The translations under genes were made by a program, and so were the position numbers. Shown piece by piece: positions 17,240-26,824 of a DNA stretch of 64,000 nucleotides; the first letter of the stretch is position 1, and each line of letters opens with the position of its first letter. Under the pieces are notes generated by a model. It ran no database searches. It had not been told where the DNA came from and was given only the letters and a program-made list of their open reading frames with translations. Source of the DNA: Algoriphagus zhangzhouensis (GTDB lineage: Bacteria; Bacteroidota; Bacteroidia; Cytophagales; Cyclobacteriaceae); assembly GCF_900148515.1 (NCBI RefSeq), contig NZ_FRXN01000001.1:992001-1056000 (forward strand), given 5' to 3'.

Positions 17240-18336
17240 TATTGAATAAAATAATCTAAAACCTCAGAGGCTTCAGGTGTATTGTTGTGATGGAATTTGG
17301 CTAGAACAGTTCCATCTTTTAAAAGCATTAGGCCCGGATTAGATCGGATCATGGTTTTGACTACAGTGGCATCAGCCTGTACAGCCAAAATATCCCAACC
17401 TCTTGAGGTCAACAAATTATTGATTTCTTCTTCAGAAGCTGCAGCAGCCAAAACCACTTGGATCGGAGAATTTGCCAAACTTTGAATCAATACATCAATT
17501 TCATCCAAATTTGCATCACTCATTTTGGAATAATTACTTACTAAAACCACCAATTTGTTCCCCACAAACATCTCTTCAGAATAATCACCGTCATTGTTCC
17601 AAACTGCAAAATCAGAGATTTTCGGTAAGTTCTCAGGGTTCTTCAAATTCATTTCTACAAACTCATAGCTTTTATCTGTAGGGTATTGATCCAATATCAC
17701 CTCTTGCCCATCTTTTTTCATTACATAGGAATACTGCAATGGTGCTGATGGTTGCATATTTTCAGGAATATTTACTCCGACTTTGTAAGCACGAAAATCA
17801 ATGAATGGCAAATTCCTAATTGCAGTAATAGAAAGAACAAAAGATAAAATACCAACAACCATTACAACCCTTTTTGCCCATGAAGGGGATGATTCTGGAA
17901 GAAATTTCCTTAATGCAAATATCCCAGCGATCATTATCATCAAGATCACATCCTTATAAAAAGATTCCCAGGGGGTCAATTTGATCGCATCTCCAAAGCA
18001 ACCACAATCAGTCACTTTATTAAAGTATGCAGAATAGAAAGTAAGAAAGGTGAAAAACAAGATCATCAGACCTAAAGCCCAAACAGTGAATTTGGACCTA
18101 ACACCAAGAATAAGCATTACTCCTAAAACCACTTCAACTACCACTAGAAATACCCCTATATAAAGAGCAAAAGGCTTGAGGTAATAAAAGAATCCCGCAA
18201 TATCATTGGAAAACACGTCGAAGTATTCTTCCAGTTTAATGGCTGTTCCAACTGGGTCGTTGACTTTGATCAACCCGGAAAAAATAAATAGACCTCCAAC
18301 CAGAAGTCTCAAAACCCACAGTAATGCTTTACCCAT
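17239..18336 (-). CDS. BT_3928-type DoxX/MauE-like membrane protein with thioredoxin-like C-domain
   Basis: A 365-residue membrane protein. Four to five helices in the first 180 residues (about 5-22, 48-75, 80-103, 118-138, 155-172) match the DoxX/MauE-type domain, including the CGCFGD motif near 109-114. The C-terminal 170 residues form an exported thioredoxin-like domain without a CxxC pair. The family (named after Bacteroides BT_3928) is uncharacterised; DoxX/MauE relatives support disulfide chemistry or redox enzyme maturation. It overlaps DUF1599 upstream by 8 bases and aroK downstream by 1 base. Confidence 0.85.
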   Translation of the reverse strand: MGKALLWVLRLLVGGLFIFSGLIKVNDPVGTAIKLEEYFDVFSNDIAGFFYYLKPFALYIGVFLVVVEVVLGVMLILGVRSKFTVWALGLMILFFTFLTFYSAYFNKVTDCGCFGDAIKLTPWESFYKDVILMIMIAGIFALRKFLPESSPSWAKRVVMVVGILSFVLSITAIRNLPFIDFRAYKVGVNIPENMQPSAPLQYSYVMKKDGQEVILDQYPTDKSYEFVEMNLKNPENLPKISDFAVWNNDGDYSEEMFVGNKLVVLVSNYSKMSDANLDEIDVLIQSLANSPIQVVLAAAASEEEINNLLTSRGWDILAVQADATVVKTMIRSNPGLMLLKDGTVLAKFHHNNTPEASEVLDYFIQ

Positions 18337-18874
18337 GATATCCTAGTTTGATTAGACAGAAAACCGAATAATTGATCATATCCTGATAGTTGGCTTCGAT
18401 CCCTTCCGAAACCAAAGTCTGACCTTCATTATCTTCAATTTGCTTAACTCTAAGTAATTTCATCAAAATGATGTCAGTCATTGAGCTCACTCTCATTTCT
18501 CTCCAAGCCTCTCCATAATCGTGATTCTTGTTTTCTAACAGTCCCTTTGTATCATTCACCCATTTATCATAAACAGGCTCCAAATCATCAAAAGGAATTT
18601 CCATCCTTTCATCTTTTGAAAAACTAATCTGTAATAAGGCAATTAGACAATAGTTGATGATTCCTACGAATTCATCTACGATTGGGTCTCCTACTTTTTG
18701 GCTTCCCTTTTCTTGAATTGATCGGATACGCTGTGCTTTGATAAAAATCTGGTCGGTAATGGAAGACAATCTCAAAATCCTCCATGCTGTACCATAATCT
18801 ATAGTTTTCTTGCGAAATAGTTCTTTACAACGGGCAATAACTTGCGTATATTCGTTACTGGTTTTCGTTTCCAA
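18329..18874 (-). CDS. Tandem DUF1599 protein
   Basis: A 181-residue protein made of two copies of the same unit. Residues about 14-80 contain KKTIDYGTAWRILRLSSITD and about 104-175 contain NKNHDYGEAWREMRVSSMTD; both then run I..K..R...I and end in INY...LI. The repeat matches DUF1599, also described as nucleotide-modification-associated domain 1 in phage proteins; the bacterial role is unknown. It is the first gene of the DUF1599/BT_3928/aroK unit and is divergent from folP with only 16 bases between start codons, a common Bacteroidota arrangement. Confidence 0.88.
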   Translation of the reverse strand: METKTSNEYTQVIARCKELFRKKTIDYGTAWRILRLSSITDQIFIKAQRIRSIQEKGSQKVGDPIVDEFVGIINYCLIALLQISFSKDERMEIPFDDLEPVYDKWVNDTKGLLENKNHDYGEAWREMRVSSMTDIILMKLLRVKQIEDNEGQTLVSEGIEANYQDMINYSVFCLIKLGYHG

Positions 18875-18890
18875 TCTTAGTTTAATTTTA

Positions 18891-19775
18891 ATGTTGTCGG
18901 CTGCGAGTGCATCTTCCTCGATCGAAGATAATTTATTTCCCCAAAAATATACACTTCAAATTAAGGGAAGGCTTATTGAATGGGAAAAGCCGCAAATAAT
19001 GGGGATAATCAATACAACTCCTGATTCATTTTTTGATCAAAGCAGAATTTCCCTAAATAAAGAGGCTATTCTTCAACAGGCCGAAAAAATGATTCAAGAT
19101 GGTGCTTCCATTTTGGATATCGGTGGCTACAGTAGCAGACCAGGTGCCAAAGATGTGAGTGAAGATGAAGAATTGGAAAGAGTATTGCCAGCTGTCAATT
19201 GGATCAACAATGCGTTTCCGGAAGTTTTGATTTCTGTAGATACATTTCGATCCAAAGTTGCAAAAGTTGCCGTAAATGAAGGTGCCCATATTGTAAATGA
19301 CATTTCAGGTGGAGAACTGGATTCTGACCTAATACCGACAGTTGCAGAGCTTGGAGTTCCATACATTTTGATGCATTTGAGGGGAAATCCTCAAACTATG
19401 CAGGCAAAAACGGAGTATTTTGATTTTCTTCCTGAAATATTGAACTATTTCGCTGAAAAACTGGATGTAATAGTAAAGTTTGGCATCAAAGATGTAATTA
19501 TTGATCCGGGTTTTGGTTTTTCTAAAAATCTCGATCAGAATTACTTTCTTTTGAAAAATCTGGAAATTTTGAAATCGTTAGGTCTGCCAATTCTGGCTGG
19601 TCTTTCCAGAAAATCCATGATTTATAAACTATTGGAATGTGAACCATCAGAAGCTTTGATTGGTACCACAGCCTTGAACATGGTGGCACTTCAAAAAGGT
19701 GCTAACATCTTGAGAGTACATGACGTTAAAGAAACAAACGAAACCCTGAAATTATATAACCAACTTTACGCTTGA
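18891..19775 (+). CDS. folP: Dihydropteroate synthase
   Basis: Condenses 6-hydroxymethyl-dihydropterin pyrophosphate with p-aminobenzoate in folate synthesis. Signature motifs: MGIINTTPDSF (near 36-46), VDTFRSKVA, NDISGG, LMHLRG, DPGFGFSK and GLSRKSM. Start placed at ATG 18891; the frame is open 81 bases further upstream, but that part would overlap the divergent DUF1599 gene and adds a non-homologous hydrophobic stretch. 294 residues is normal. cdaA follows with overlapping TTGA. Confidence 0.95.
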   Translation: MLSAASASSSIEDNLFPQKYTLQIKGRLIEWEKPQIMGIINTTPDSFFDQSRISLNKEAILQQAEKMIQDGASILDIGGYSSRPGAKDVSEDEELERVLPAVNWINNAFPEVLISVDTFRSKVAKVAVNEGAHIVNDISGGELDSDLIPTVAELGVPYILMHLRGNPQTMQAKTEYFDFLPEILNYFAEKLDVIVKFGIKDVIIDPGFGFSKNLDQNYFLLKNLEILKSLGLPILAGLSRKSMIYKLLECEPSEALIGTTALNMVALQKGANILRVHDVKETNETLKLYNQLYA

Positions 19776-20653
19776 CCTTACTTTTTAAAATAGGATTCCT
19801 GGATGTATCCATCGTCAATATGATTGATATTGCGTTGGTGTCATTTCTATTGTACCAGGTTTACAAACTCCTAAAGGGCAGTGTTGCAATCAAGATTTTC
19901 CTTGGCTTCCTCTCTATTTATTTGATGTATCTCTTGGTGAGAGCACTTCGAATGGAATTACTTTCCTCCATATTGGGGCAGTTCATGGGAGTCGGTGTGA
20001 TAGCAGCTATTATCATCTTCGCACCAGAGATCAGAAAGTTCCTCTTAATGATCGGTAGATCTTCTTTGTTGTCCGATGACAATGCCTGGAAGGATATGCT
20101 TTTCTTCTGGAGAAAAAAAGACAATGAATCTTTTAACATTACTCCTATTATTGATGCATCCAAAACCCTAGCTGGCTCAAACACAGGTGCTTTGATGGTC
20201 ATCTCTAGAAGTACTGAATTAAAATTCTATGCCGAAAGTGGTGATATATTGGATGCAGAATTATCAAAAAGACTTCTTGTTTCGATTTTTAACAAATACA
20301 GTCCGCTACATGACGGTGCTGTGATCATACACAATGGTAAAATCAAAGCTGCAAGATGTATTCTTCCGGTTACAGAAAGGGAAGTTCCTGCCCAATTTGG
20401 ATTGAGGCACAGAGCTGGAATCGGAATGTCTGAAGCGACAGATTCCATTATTTTGATTGTATCAGAGGAAACTGGTCAGATTTCTATGGCTAAAAATGGA
20501 AAGATCCTGCACAACATGTCTTTCCAGGAAGTTCGCGAAACATTGAATGATTACTTAAACAGTCAGGATGTGGATGCGAGATTCGAGAATCTGGAAGATT
20601 ACCAGCAGAAGAAAAAGAAGAAACTGGCAGCAATGACCAGCAAGACTTCTTAA
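19772..20653 (+). CDS. cdaA: Diadenylate cyclase CdaA (c-di-AMP synthase)
   Basis: Makes cyclic di-AMP from two ATP. 293 residues: three N-terminal membrane helices (about 16-35, 38-58, 66-88) then the DAC (DisA_N) domain with DGA at 181-183 and RHR at 212-214. A lysine-rich tail ends the protein. The only start that keeps the conserved N-terminal IGFL segment is TTG at 19772, overlapping the folP stop (TTGA); the next ATG (19820) would cut into the first helix region. Coupling to folP is a conserved Bacteroidota arrangement. Confidence 0.95.
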   Translation: MTLLFKIGFLDVSIVNMIDIALVSFLLYQVYKLLKGSVAIKIFLGFLSIYLMYLLVRALRMELLSSILGQFMGVGVIAAIIIFAPEIRKFLLMIGRSSLLSDDNAWKDMLFFWRKKDNESFNITPIIDASKTLAGSNTGALMVISRSTELKFYAESGDILDAELSKRLLVSIFNKYSPLHDGAVIIHNGKIKAARCILPVTEREVPAQFGLRHRAGIGMSEATDSIILIVSEETGQISMAKNGKILHNMSFQEVRETLNDYLNSQDVDARFENLEDYQQKKKKKLAAMTSKTS

Positions 20654-20654
20654 A

Positions 20655-20691
20655 AAAAATTACATCTAATTTCTTAGGAGTAATTTTTAAT
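20655..20691 (+). terminator. AT-rich terminator candidate after cdaA
   Basis: AAAAATTAC/GTAATTTTT stem of 9 bp with 16-base loop, ending in a T-run. A second small hairpin (TAGACT/AGTCTA, 20728-20747) follows in the same 245-base AT-rich gap; the rest of the gap shows nothing recognisable. Confidence 0.6.
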
Positions 20692-20898
20692 TTAAAACAC
20701 TACCACTTACTATTTTTTATTACCGATTAGACTTTTTAGCTAGTCTATTTATTAAAAATTGAACTAGTTGTTCTCTTAATCATATTATATAAAATCATCC
20801 ATCAAGTATTAAAAAACTAGTAGCAAAGTGGATTAATCTTTGCTATCACAGCGTTAAGATTATCAGTATAGCCTGACAAATCACCCCCACTCTTAACA

Positions 20899-21621
20899 AT
20901 GAAAAAACCAAACAGAATTCAAATTGCTATTTTATTGATTCTATTTTCCGCAGGAGCCTGGGCTACCCAAGCATATATGCCTGAAATCAAAAAGCAATTG
21001 AAGGACACTTATTCTTCATTGGTAGAACCAGATAAGGAAACTATTCGAGCAGAAATAATTCAAACGATTGAAATAGAAGTTCCAGAACCAAGAATAACAC
21101 CTCCTATTCCCAAAGAGCTTATCACTAAAGAATATGATAAGCACTTATTCGCTGCAGAATACAATGGCTTTGGGTTGATTGAAAGTGAAGATCATTACAA
21201 TAGTTTGGTCAAAGACGGGAAGCTGGTCTTAATTGATAATGGAACAGGCTATGAAGTGATGCCTTTGACTCATAGCCAACCTTATATCACTCCCTATTCA
21301 AAGACTGTTTTGGAAGAAATCGGAATCGCTTTTCAAAGCCTAACAGACTCTAAAAGCTATATCACGCTCACCTCAGTTACCAGAACTCCAGAACAACAAA
21401 AGAGTCTAAGAAAAAGAAATACCAATGCAACTAAAGGCGTTAGTTCTCATTCCTACGGAGTGTCTTTTGACATTTCATACATCCGATTCAATGGTAAAAA
21501 GAATTGGAACCGAAAGAATCAGAAAAAGCTCGAAAAAATCTTAAAGGAATTTGAAGCGGAAGACAAAATCTTCTTTATCAAAGAAAGAAAGCAGAATTGC
21601 TACCACGTGACAGTCAGGTAA
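20899..21621 (+). CDS. Exported M15-like (DUF5715-type) peptidase
   Basis: A 240-residue protein with an N-terminal signal anchor (about 8-25) and a linker of Glu/Pro-rich sequence to about 75. The catalytic part resembles D-Ala-D-Ala carboxypeptidases of MEROPS M15: Arg162 in TSVTRTPEQQ, SSHSYGVSFD giving His184 and Asp191, and His236 in CYHVTV, which form the zinc triad H...D...H. Likely a peptidoglycan peptidase or binding protein in the periplasm; activity not proven. Stand-alone gene with a shared terminator after it. Confidence 0.78.
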   Translation: MKKPNRIQIAILLILFSAGAWATQAYMPEIKKQLKDTYSSLVEPDKETIRAEIIQTIEIEVPEPRITPPIPKELITKEYDKHLFAAEYNGFGLIESEDHYNSLVKDGKLVLIDNGTGYEVMPLTHSQPYITPYSKTVLEEIGIAFQSLTDSKSYITLTSVTRTPEQQKSLRKRNTNATKGVSSHSYGVSFDISYIRFNGKKNWNRKNQKKLEKILKEFEAEDKIFFIKERKQNCYHVTVR

Positions 21622-21641
21622 ATTTCTTTCATGTATACAAC

Positions 21642-21675
21642 AAAAGCCAGAATTCAATATTGAACTCTGGCTTTT
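21642..21675. terminator. Bidirectional terminator between M15-like gene and kbl
   Basis: AAAAGCCAGA and TCTGGCTTTT arms; the stem continues inward as GTTCAATATTGAA-type pairing (ATTCAATATTGAA). T-runs both ways; lies between convergent genes. Confidence 0.8.
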
Positions 21676-21696
21676 GTCATTTATATAGAAAGAGGA

Positions 21697-22893
21697 TTAT
21701 TTGATCACTCCCAATTCTTTTCCTACTTCAGTGAAAGCTTGAATTGCCTGATCCAAATGCTCTCTTTCATGGCCTGCAGAAATCTGAACACGGATTCTAG
21801 CCTGTCCCTTTGGTACAACAGGGTAATAGAAACCAATCACATAGATTCCTTTCTCCAAAAGTTTCTCTGCCATTTGTTGAGAAAGAACTGCATCATATAA
21901 CATCACTGGAACGATAGGATGTGTACCAGGCTTAATATCAAATCCTGCAGCAGTCATTTTCTCTCGGAAATATTGTGTATTGACTTCCAATTTATCTCTC
22001 AGCTCGGTGGTCTCAGTCAACAAATCAAACACAGCAATAGATGCTCCAGTAATTGATGGCGCCAAGGTATTGGAGAACAAATATGGTCTAGATCTTTGAC
22101 GAAGCAATTCGATAATTTCTTTTCTACCTGAAGTAAATCCTCCAGATGCACCACCCAAAGCTTTTCCCAAAGTGCCTGTAATGATATCCATTTTGCCCAT
22201 TACATCGCAATGCTCATGAACTCCACGGCCCGTTTTACCCATAAAACCGGTGGAATGACACTCATCAGACATCACCAATGCTTCATATTTCTCGGCAAGA
22301 GCTACAATCTTATCCAACTGTGCAATCGTACCGTCCATGGAAAAAACTCCATCCGTAACGATGATCTTTTGCTTGGCCCCTTTTGCGACTGCATCCTTCA
22401 ATTGAGCTTCCAAATCCTCCATATCATTATGCTGATAACGGAATCTCATTGCTTTACAAAGTCTGACACCGTCAATAATGGATGCATGATTCAATGCATC
22501 AGAAATAATAGCGTCCTCTGGCCCCAAAATAGGTTCGAATACACCACCATTGGCATCAAAAGCCGCGGCATAAAGAATTGTGTCCTCGGTTCCTAAAAAT
22601 TCGGAAATCTTCTTCTCCAATTCTTTATGAATATCCTGAGTTCCACAAATAAACCTCACAGATGACATTCCAAAACCATGAGAATCAATCGCTGCTTTTG
22701 CTGCTTCGATTACTTTAGGGTGAGATGAAAGTCCCAAATAATTATTGGCACAGAAGTTCAAAACTTTCTTTCCTCCAGTGATAGTTATCTCTGCCGCCTG
22801 AGGAGAAGTGATGACTCTTTCATTTTTAAAAAGACCTGCGTCCTTGATAGATTGGATTTCCGCTTCCAATTTGGGTTTGATCTGATCGTACAT
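21697..22893 (-). CDS. kbl: Glycine C-acetyltransferase (2-amino-3-ketobutyrate CoA ligase)
   Basis: Cleaves 2-amino-3-ketobutyrate with CoA to glycine and acetyl-CoA. A 398-residue alpha-oxoamine synthase with FCANNYLGL near 47-55, SDECHS near 209-214 and the PLP lysine Lys244 in [10 protein letters not shown]. The divergent neighbour is the SDR-type threonine dehydrogenase, which makes its substrate, so the pair degrades threonine to glycine. That context favours Kbl over the closely related serine palmitoyltransferase or BioF. Confidence 0.93.
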   Translation of the reverse strand: MYDQIKPKLEAEIQSIKDAGLFKNERVITSPQAAEITITGGKKVLNFCANNYLGLSSHPKVIEAAKAAIDSHGFGMSSVRFICGTQDIHKELEKKISEFLGTEDTILYAAAFDANGGVFEPILGPEDAIISDALNHASIIDGVRLCKAMRFRYQHNDMEDLEAQLKDAVAKGAKQKIIVTDGVFSMDGTIAQLDKIVALAEKYEALVMSDECHSTGFMGKTGRGVHEHCDVMGKMDIITGTLGKALGGASGGFTSGRKEIIELLRQRSRPYLFSNTLAPSITGASIAVFDLLTETTELRDKLEVNTQYFREKMTAAGFDIKPGTHPIVPVMLYDAVLSQQMAEKLLEKGIYVIGFYYPVVPKGQARIRVQISAGHEREHLDQAIQAFTEVGKELGVIK

Positions 22894-22943
22894 GTTGAGA
22901 AGTATTAACTAATAATTTTCGGTTTTCCTTTGGTCAAAAATTC

Positions 22944-22973
22944 TTTTCGACCCTCTAATTTTTTATACTTTTG
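22944..22973 (+). promoter_or_regulatory. Putative promoter for the threonine dehydrogenase gene
   Basis: TACTTTTG (22966-22973) matches TAnnTTTG; TTTC at 22944-22947, 18 bases upstream, is a one-mismatch -33 element. The predicted leader is about 60 bases. A -7-like TATATTTG for kbl is present on the other strand at 22986-22993. Confidence 0.5.
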
Positions 22974-23038
22974 CGCAAGCAAATCCAAATATAAACAAAA
23001 AGCCTCGGAAGGAAATCGGGCAATTTAATCTCCCATCA

Positions 23039-23986
23039 ATGGAAAAAATTCTTGTAATCGGCGCTGCCGGTCAATTGGGTTCTGAATTAACAAAATCATT
23101 AAGTGATATTTATGGCGGTGACAGGGTGATTGCCACGGACTTAAATGAGTCAGCCAGGTCAAAATTCGACTATTGCCAATTCGAAGTATTGGATATCATG
23201 GATCAAGCAAAAGCCAAAGAATTGATCCAAAAAGAAAATGTAAAGCAAGTTTATCATTTGGCTGCAGTCCTTTCAGCAACTGGTGAGCAAAAACCGCTTT
23301 TTGCATGGAACCTAAACATGGACAGCTTATTGTTTGTCCTTGAAATGGCTAGAGAATTCAAAATGGAGAAAGTTTATTGGCCTTCTTCTATTGCTGTTTT
23401 CGGTCCAAACACTCCTAAAATCAATACTCCTCAGTATTGCGTGAAAGAACCAAACACTGTGTATGGAATTTCTAAGCAGGCCGGCGAAAGATGGTGTGAG
23501 TATTATTTCCAGAAATATGGAGTCGATGTACGTAGCTTAAGATATCCGGGTTTGATTGGATACAAATCTCTTCCAGGCGGAGGTACTACAGATTACGCCG
23601 TAGACATTTATCATAAAGTATTAGCTGGAGAAAAATTCAGCTGTTTCTTGAGAGAAGACAGCTCTCTTCCTATGATGTATATGCCGGATGCCATCAAAGC
23701 AACTTTAGATTTGATGCATGCTCCTGCTGAATCGGTAAAAATCAGATCAAGCTACAACCTAGCGGGTATGAGCTTTACTCCAAAAGACATCTACGAAAGC
23801 ATTTTAAAATACCATCCTTCTTTCGAAATCGAATACAATCCTGATTTCAGACAAGGCATTGCAGATAGTTGGCCAGATAGTGTTGACGACAGTTGTGCGA
23901 GAGCTGATTGGGGATGGAAACCAGACTTTGGACTAGATGAAATGACAAAGGATATTCTGGAAAACCTTCCAAATTATTCTTTTTAA
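23039..23986 (+). CDS. L-threonine 3-dehydrogenase, SDR type
   Basis: Oxidises L-threonine to 2-amino-3-ketobutyrate with NAD+. 315 residues of the extended SDR (epimerase-like) fold: GAAGQLG near 8-14, catalytic Ser/Tyr/Lys with SSIAVFGP near 116-123 and YGISK near 142-146, and the family-specific region YPGLIGYKSLPGGGTTDYAV. This is the short-chain type of TDH known from Flavobacterium and animals, unrelated to the zinc-dependent E. coli Tdh. The divergent kbl gene takes its product. Reading it as a generic NAD-dependent epimerase is less likely given the context. Confidence 0.9.
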   Translation: MEKILVIGAAGQLGSELTKSLSDIYGGDRVIATDLNESARSKFDYCQFEVLDIMDQAKAKELIQKENVKQVYHLAAVLSATGEQKPLFAWNLNMDSLLFVLEMAREFKMEKVYWPSSIAVFGPNTPKINTPQYCVKEPNTVYGISKQAGERWCEYYFQKYGVDVRSLRYPGLIGYKSLPGGGTTDYAVDIYHKVLAGEKFSCFLREDSSLPMMYMPDAIKATLDLMHAPAESVKIRSSYNLAGMSFTPKDIYESILKYHPSFEIEYNPDFRQGIADSWPDSVDDSCARADWGWKPDFGLDEMTKDILENLPNYSF

Positions 23987-23996
23987 TTAACTTAAT

Positions 23997-24024
23997 AACC
24001 CGAAAGACATCTTTCGGGTTTTTT
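23997..24024 (+). terminator. Rho-independent terminator after the threonine dehydrogenase gene
   Basis: AACCCGAAAGA/TCTTTCGGGTT, a perfect 11-bp stem with a CAT loop, then a T-run. Confidence 0.92.
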
Positions 24025-24084
24025 GTTGAAATAGTTTTCAGAATTTAGGCCATTTTGCCTATTTTTCTGATTCGAAATAGACTC

Positions 24085-26823
24085 ATGACGAAACTTAACC
24101 TCTATATTATAATTACTGCCCTGGTGATTCTAGGGATTATTACGGCTTATTTTTTTGCACCCAGTAAGAAGGTAGATTTTAGTACTGAAATCAAACCCAT
24201 ACTCAACAAGCATTGCATTTCCTGCCATGGAGGAGTCAAAAAAAGTGGTGGTTTTAGTGTTTTATTTGAAGAAGAAGCCTTGGCTGTGACCGAATCTGGT
24301 CATCCGTCCATAATTCCCGGCGATGCAAATAACAGTGAACTAATCAAAAGACTTTCAGATCCTGATCCAGAATTAAGGATGCCTTATGGCAAACCTGCTC
24401 TTGCAAAAGAAGAAATTCAAATATTAAAAGATTGGATCAATGAAGGTGCAAATTGGGGGAAACACTGGGCCTATGAAACTGTACAAAAGCCTGAAGAAAT
24501 AGATCAGGTCCTTTCAGCAGGAATCGGAACAAGTAATTCAGAGTCAAGCTCCAACCCAATAGATTTTTTTGTTGCAGAAAAATTAGAGGAACAAGGTCTA
24601 ACATTTTCTCCTCAGGAGGATCCGAATAAACTTTTAAGAAGAGTATCCTTAGATATTACCGGGCTACCTCCTACTGATTCATTGTTGAATTTATATCAAG
24701 GTGGAAAAATCAACTATGAACAAGCAGTTGACTACTTGCTTAACCAGCCGAGCTATGGTGAAAATTGGGCCAGCTGGTGGTTAGATTTGGCGAGATACGC
24801 TGATACCAAAGGGTATGAAAGAGATGTTTCTCGGACTGTTTGGCCTTATCGAGACTATGTGATTCAGTCACTCAATAAAGACAAGCCCTTTGATGTCTTT
24901 ACAATTGAGCAATTAGCAGGAGATCTCCTTCCAAACCCCACACAAGAACAACTCACCGCCACTGCTTTCCACCGAAACACCATGAATAATGATGAAGGTG
25001 GAACACAGGATGAAGAGTTTAGGGTTGCGGCAGTTTTGGATCGGGTAAATACCACTTATGAAGTTTGGCAAAGCACTACCATGGCCTGCGTCCAATGCCA
25101 TAGCCATCCTTATGACCCTATTCGACATGAGGAGTTTTATGAATCCATGGCTTTTTTCAATAATACCAGAGATGAAGATACTCATGACGAGGAACCGAAA
25201 CTGAGGTTTTATTCTGTAAAAGATCAAATCAGCTTTGGCAAGGTGGTTAATTGGGTAGAGCAAAATGAATCCAAAGAGGCTGCTAAGAAAAAGGCTGATT
25301 TTTTGACTTTCTTCGAACCTAAATATGAATCTCATATTGCTACGGACTTTAATAAAGCAGAACTCATCGATACCAAATGGTTGGGGCTGTGGAATGGTGG
25401 CTCAGCCTATTTTAGGAATATAGATACGCAAGGTTCCGATCAAATGCTCTTGAATTACCGAAGTGGCTTGAATGGAACCCGAATAACCATCAGAATTGGG
25501 GGACCTGAAGGAGAAATATTGACTCAATTCACTTTGAACCAGACAAAAGGTGATGAAATACATTCTTTCCCTATCAAAAAAATCCAGGGGAAAAATGACC
25601 TATATATCTCAGCAATAAGTCCCATTGCCAAACCACAACAAAATACTTCTGCATTAGTATGGTTTGCCTTTATCCCAAGTCTTCCAGGGAAAAACGAAGC
25701 TGGATTTGCTGAAGTAAAAAACTCTTGGGAATCAATTCTCAAATTCAATGGAACGAAGCTTCCAATTTTGATTGAAAACCCAGAATACATGAAACGTGAA
25801 ACCAAAATCTTCGAAAGAGGAAATTGGTTAATGCTAGGTGATGAAGTGGATCCCGACACCCCTTCGGAATTCAATGAATGGAATCCAGAGTGGCCAAGAA
25901 ACAGATTAGGATTTGCATACTGGCTGACTTCTAAGGAAAATCCTTTGACATCCAGAACGCTAGTCAACAGAATCTGGGCACAACTATTCGGTCGAGGAAT
26001 TGTGAGTTCTGTTGAAGATATGGGAACCCAATCGGATACTCCTTCACATCCAGAGCTTTTAAACTATTTGGCTTGGACCACCATGAACGATTATGAATGG
26101 AGTCTTAAAAAGCTCATTAAGTCTATCGTTACCTCTGAAACCTATAAGCAAAACTCATCAGTTTCTCCAGAATTGTATTCTCAGGACCCTCAAAATAAGT
26201 GGTATGCACGAGGTCCAAGAATAAGATTGAGTGCGGAGCAAATCAGAGATCAAGCTCTGGCTGTTTCTGGGTTGCTTAGCAATAAAATGTATGGTCCGGG
26301 AGTTAAGCCACCCCAACCAGAAGGAATCTGGCAAACCGTATACAATGGAGAGTCCTGGAATGAATCAAATGGCGAAGATCGATATCGACGAGGTATCTAT
26401 ACTTTCTTGAAAAGAACTAGCCCCTATCCTTCTTTCATCTCTTTTGATGCAGGTAGTCGGGAGGTTTGCTTGAGTAATCGAATTGTAACAAACACCCCTC
26501 TCCAAGCCCTAGTAACCTTAAACGATCCAGTTTATTTAGAAGCCGCAGCCCAATTGGGTAAGTGGATGTTAGATTCTGATTCTGATCCTCAAAAAGGAAT
26601 CTCAAATGGCTTTAAAAAATTGATGCTAACACCTATTTCGAAAGAAAAACTCAAAGCATTGGACGAATTGTATTTGGCATCCTTGAAAGAATTTGAGCAG
26701 AATCCAAAAACCCTTCAGGAGTTTATGACTGCCAATTTTGAGCAGATAAGCCCTGAATTGGCATCCATGTCTGTGGTGGCCAATGCACTTTTGAACTTGG
26801 ATGAATTCCTAACGAAACCTTGA
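24085..26823 (+). CDS. Planctomycete-type cytochrome c / DUF1549 / DUF1553 protein
   Basis: A 912-residue exported protein, first of a four-gene operon. Start at ATG 24085; an in-frame TTG 30 bases earlier adds an unlikely tail. A membrane anchor (about 4-24) is followed by a PSCyt1 domain with heme motif CISCH (44-48), then DUF1549 (about 165-375, carrying a second CxxCH, CVQCH near 334-338) and DUF1553 (about 610-870, RTLVNRIWAQLFGRGIV near its start). This architecture is abundant in Planctomycetes and some Bacteroidota, where it travels with DUF1501 proteins and sugar-metabolism genes; the reaction is unknown. Heme attachment should occur outside the cytoplasm. Confidence 0.92.
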   Translation: MTKLNLYIIITALVILGIITAYFFAPSKKVDFSTEIKPILNKHCISCHGGVKKSGGFSVLFEEEALAVTESGHPSIIPGDANNSELIKRLSDPDPELRMPYGKPALAKEEIQILKDWINEGANWGKHWAYETVQKPEEIDQVLSAGIGTSNSESSSNPIDFFVAEKLEEQGLTFSPQEDPNKLLRRVSLDITGLPPTDSLLNLYQGGKINYEQAVDYLLNQPSYGENWASWWLDLARYADTKGYERDVSRTVWPYRDYVIQSLNKDKPFDVFTIEQLAGDLLPNPTQEQLTATAFHRNTMNNDEGGTQDEEFRVAAVLDRVNTTYEVWQSTTMACVQCHSHPYDPIRHEEFYESMAFFNNTRDEDTHDEEPKLRFYSVKDQISFGKVVNWVEQNESKEAAKKKADFLTFFEPKYESHIATDFNKAELIDTKWLGLWNGGSAYFRNIDTQGSDQMLLNYRSGLNGTRITIRIGGPEGEILTQFTLNQTKGDEIHSFPIKKIQGKNDLYISAISPIAKPQQNTSALVWFAFIPSLPGKNEAGFAEVKNSWESILKFNGTKLPILIENPEYMKRETKIFERGNWLMLGDEVDPDTPSEFNEWNPEWPRNRLGFAYWLTSKENPLTSRTLVNRIWAQLFGRGIVSSVEDMGTQSDTPSHPELLNYLAWTTMNDYEWSLKKLIKSIVTSETYKQNSSVSPELYSQDPQNKWYARGPRIRLSAEQIRDQALAVSGLLSNKMYGPGVKPPQPEGIWQTVYNGESWNESNGEDRYRRGIYTFLKRTSPYPSFISFDAGSREVCLSNRIVTNTPLQALVTLNDPVYLEAAAQLGKWMLDSDSDPQKGISNGFKKLMLTPISKEKLKALDELYLASLKEFEQNPKTLQEFMTANFEQISPELASMSVVANALLNLDEFLTKP

Positions 26824-26824
26824 C

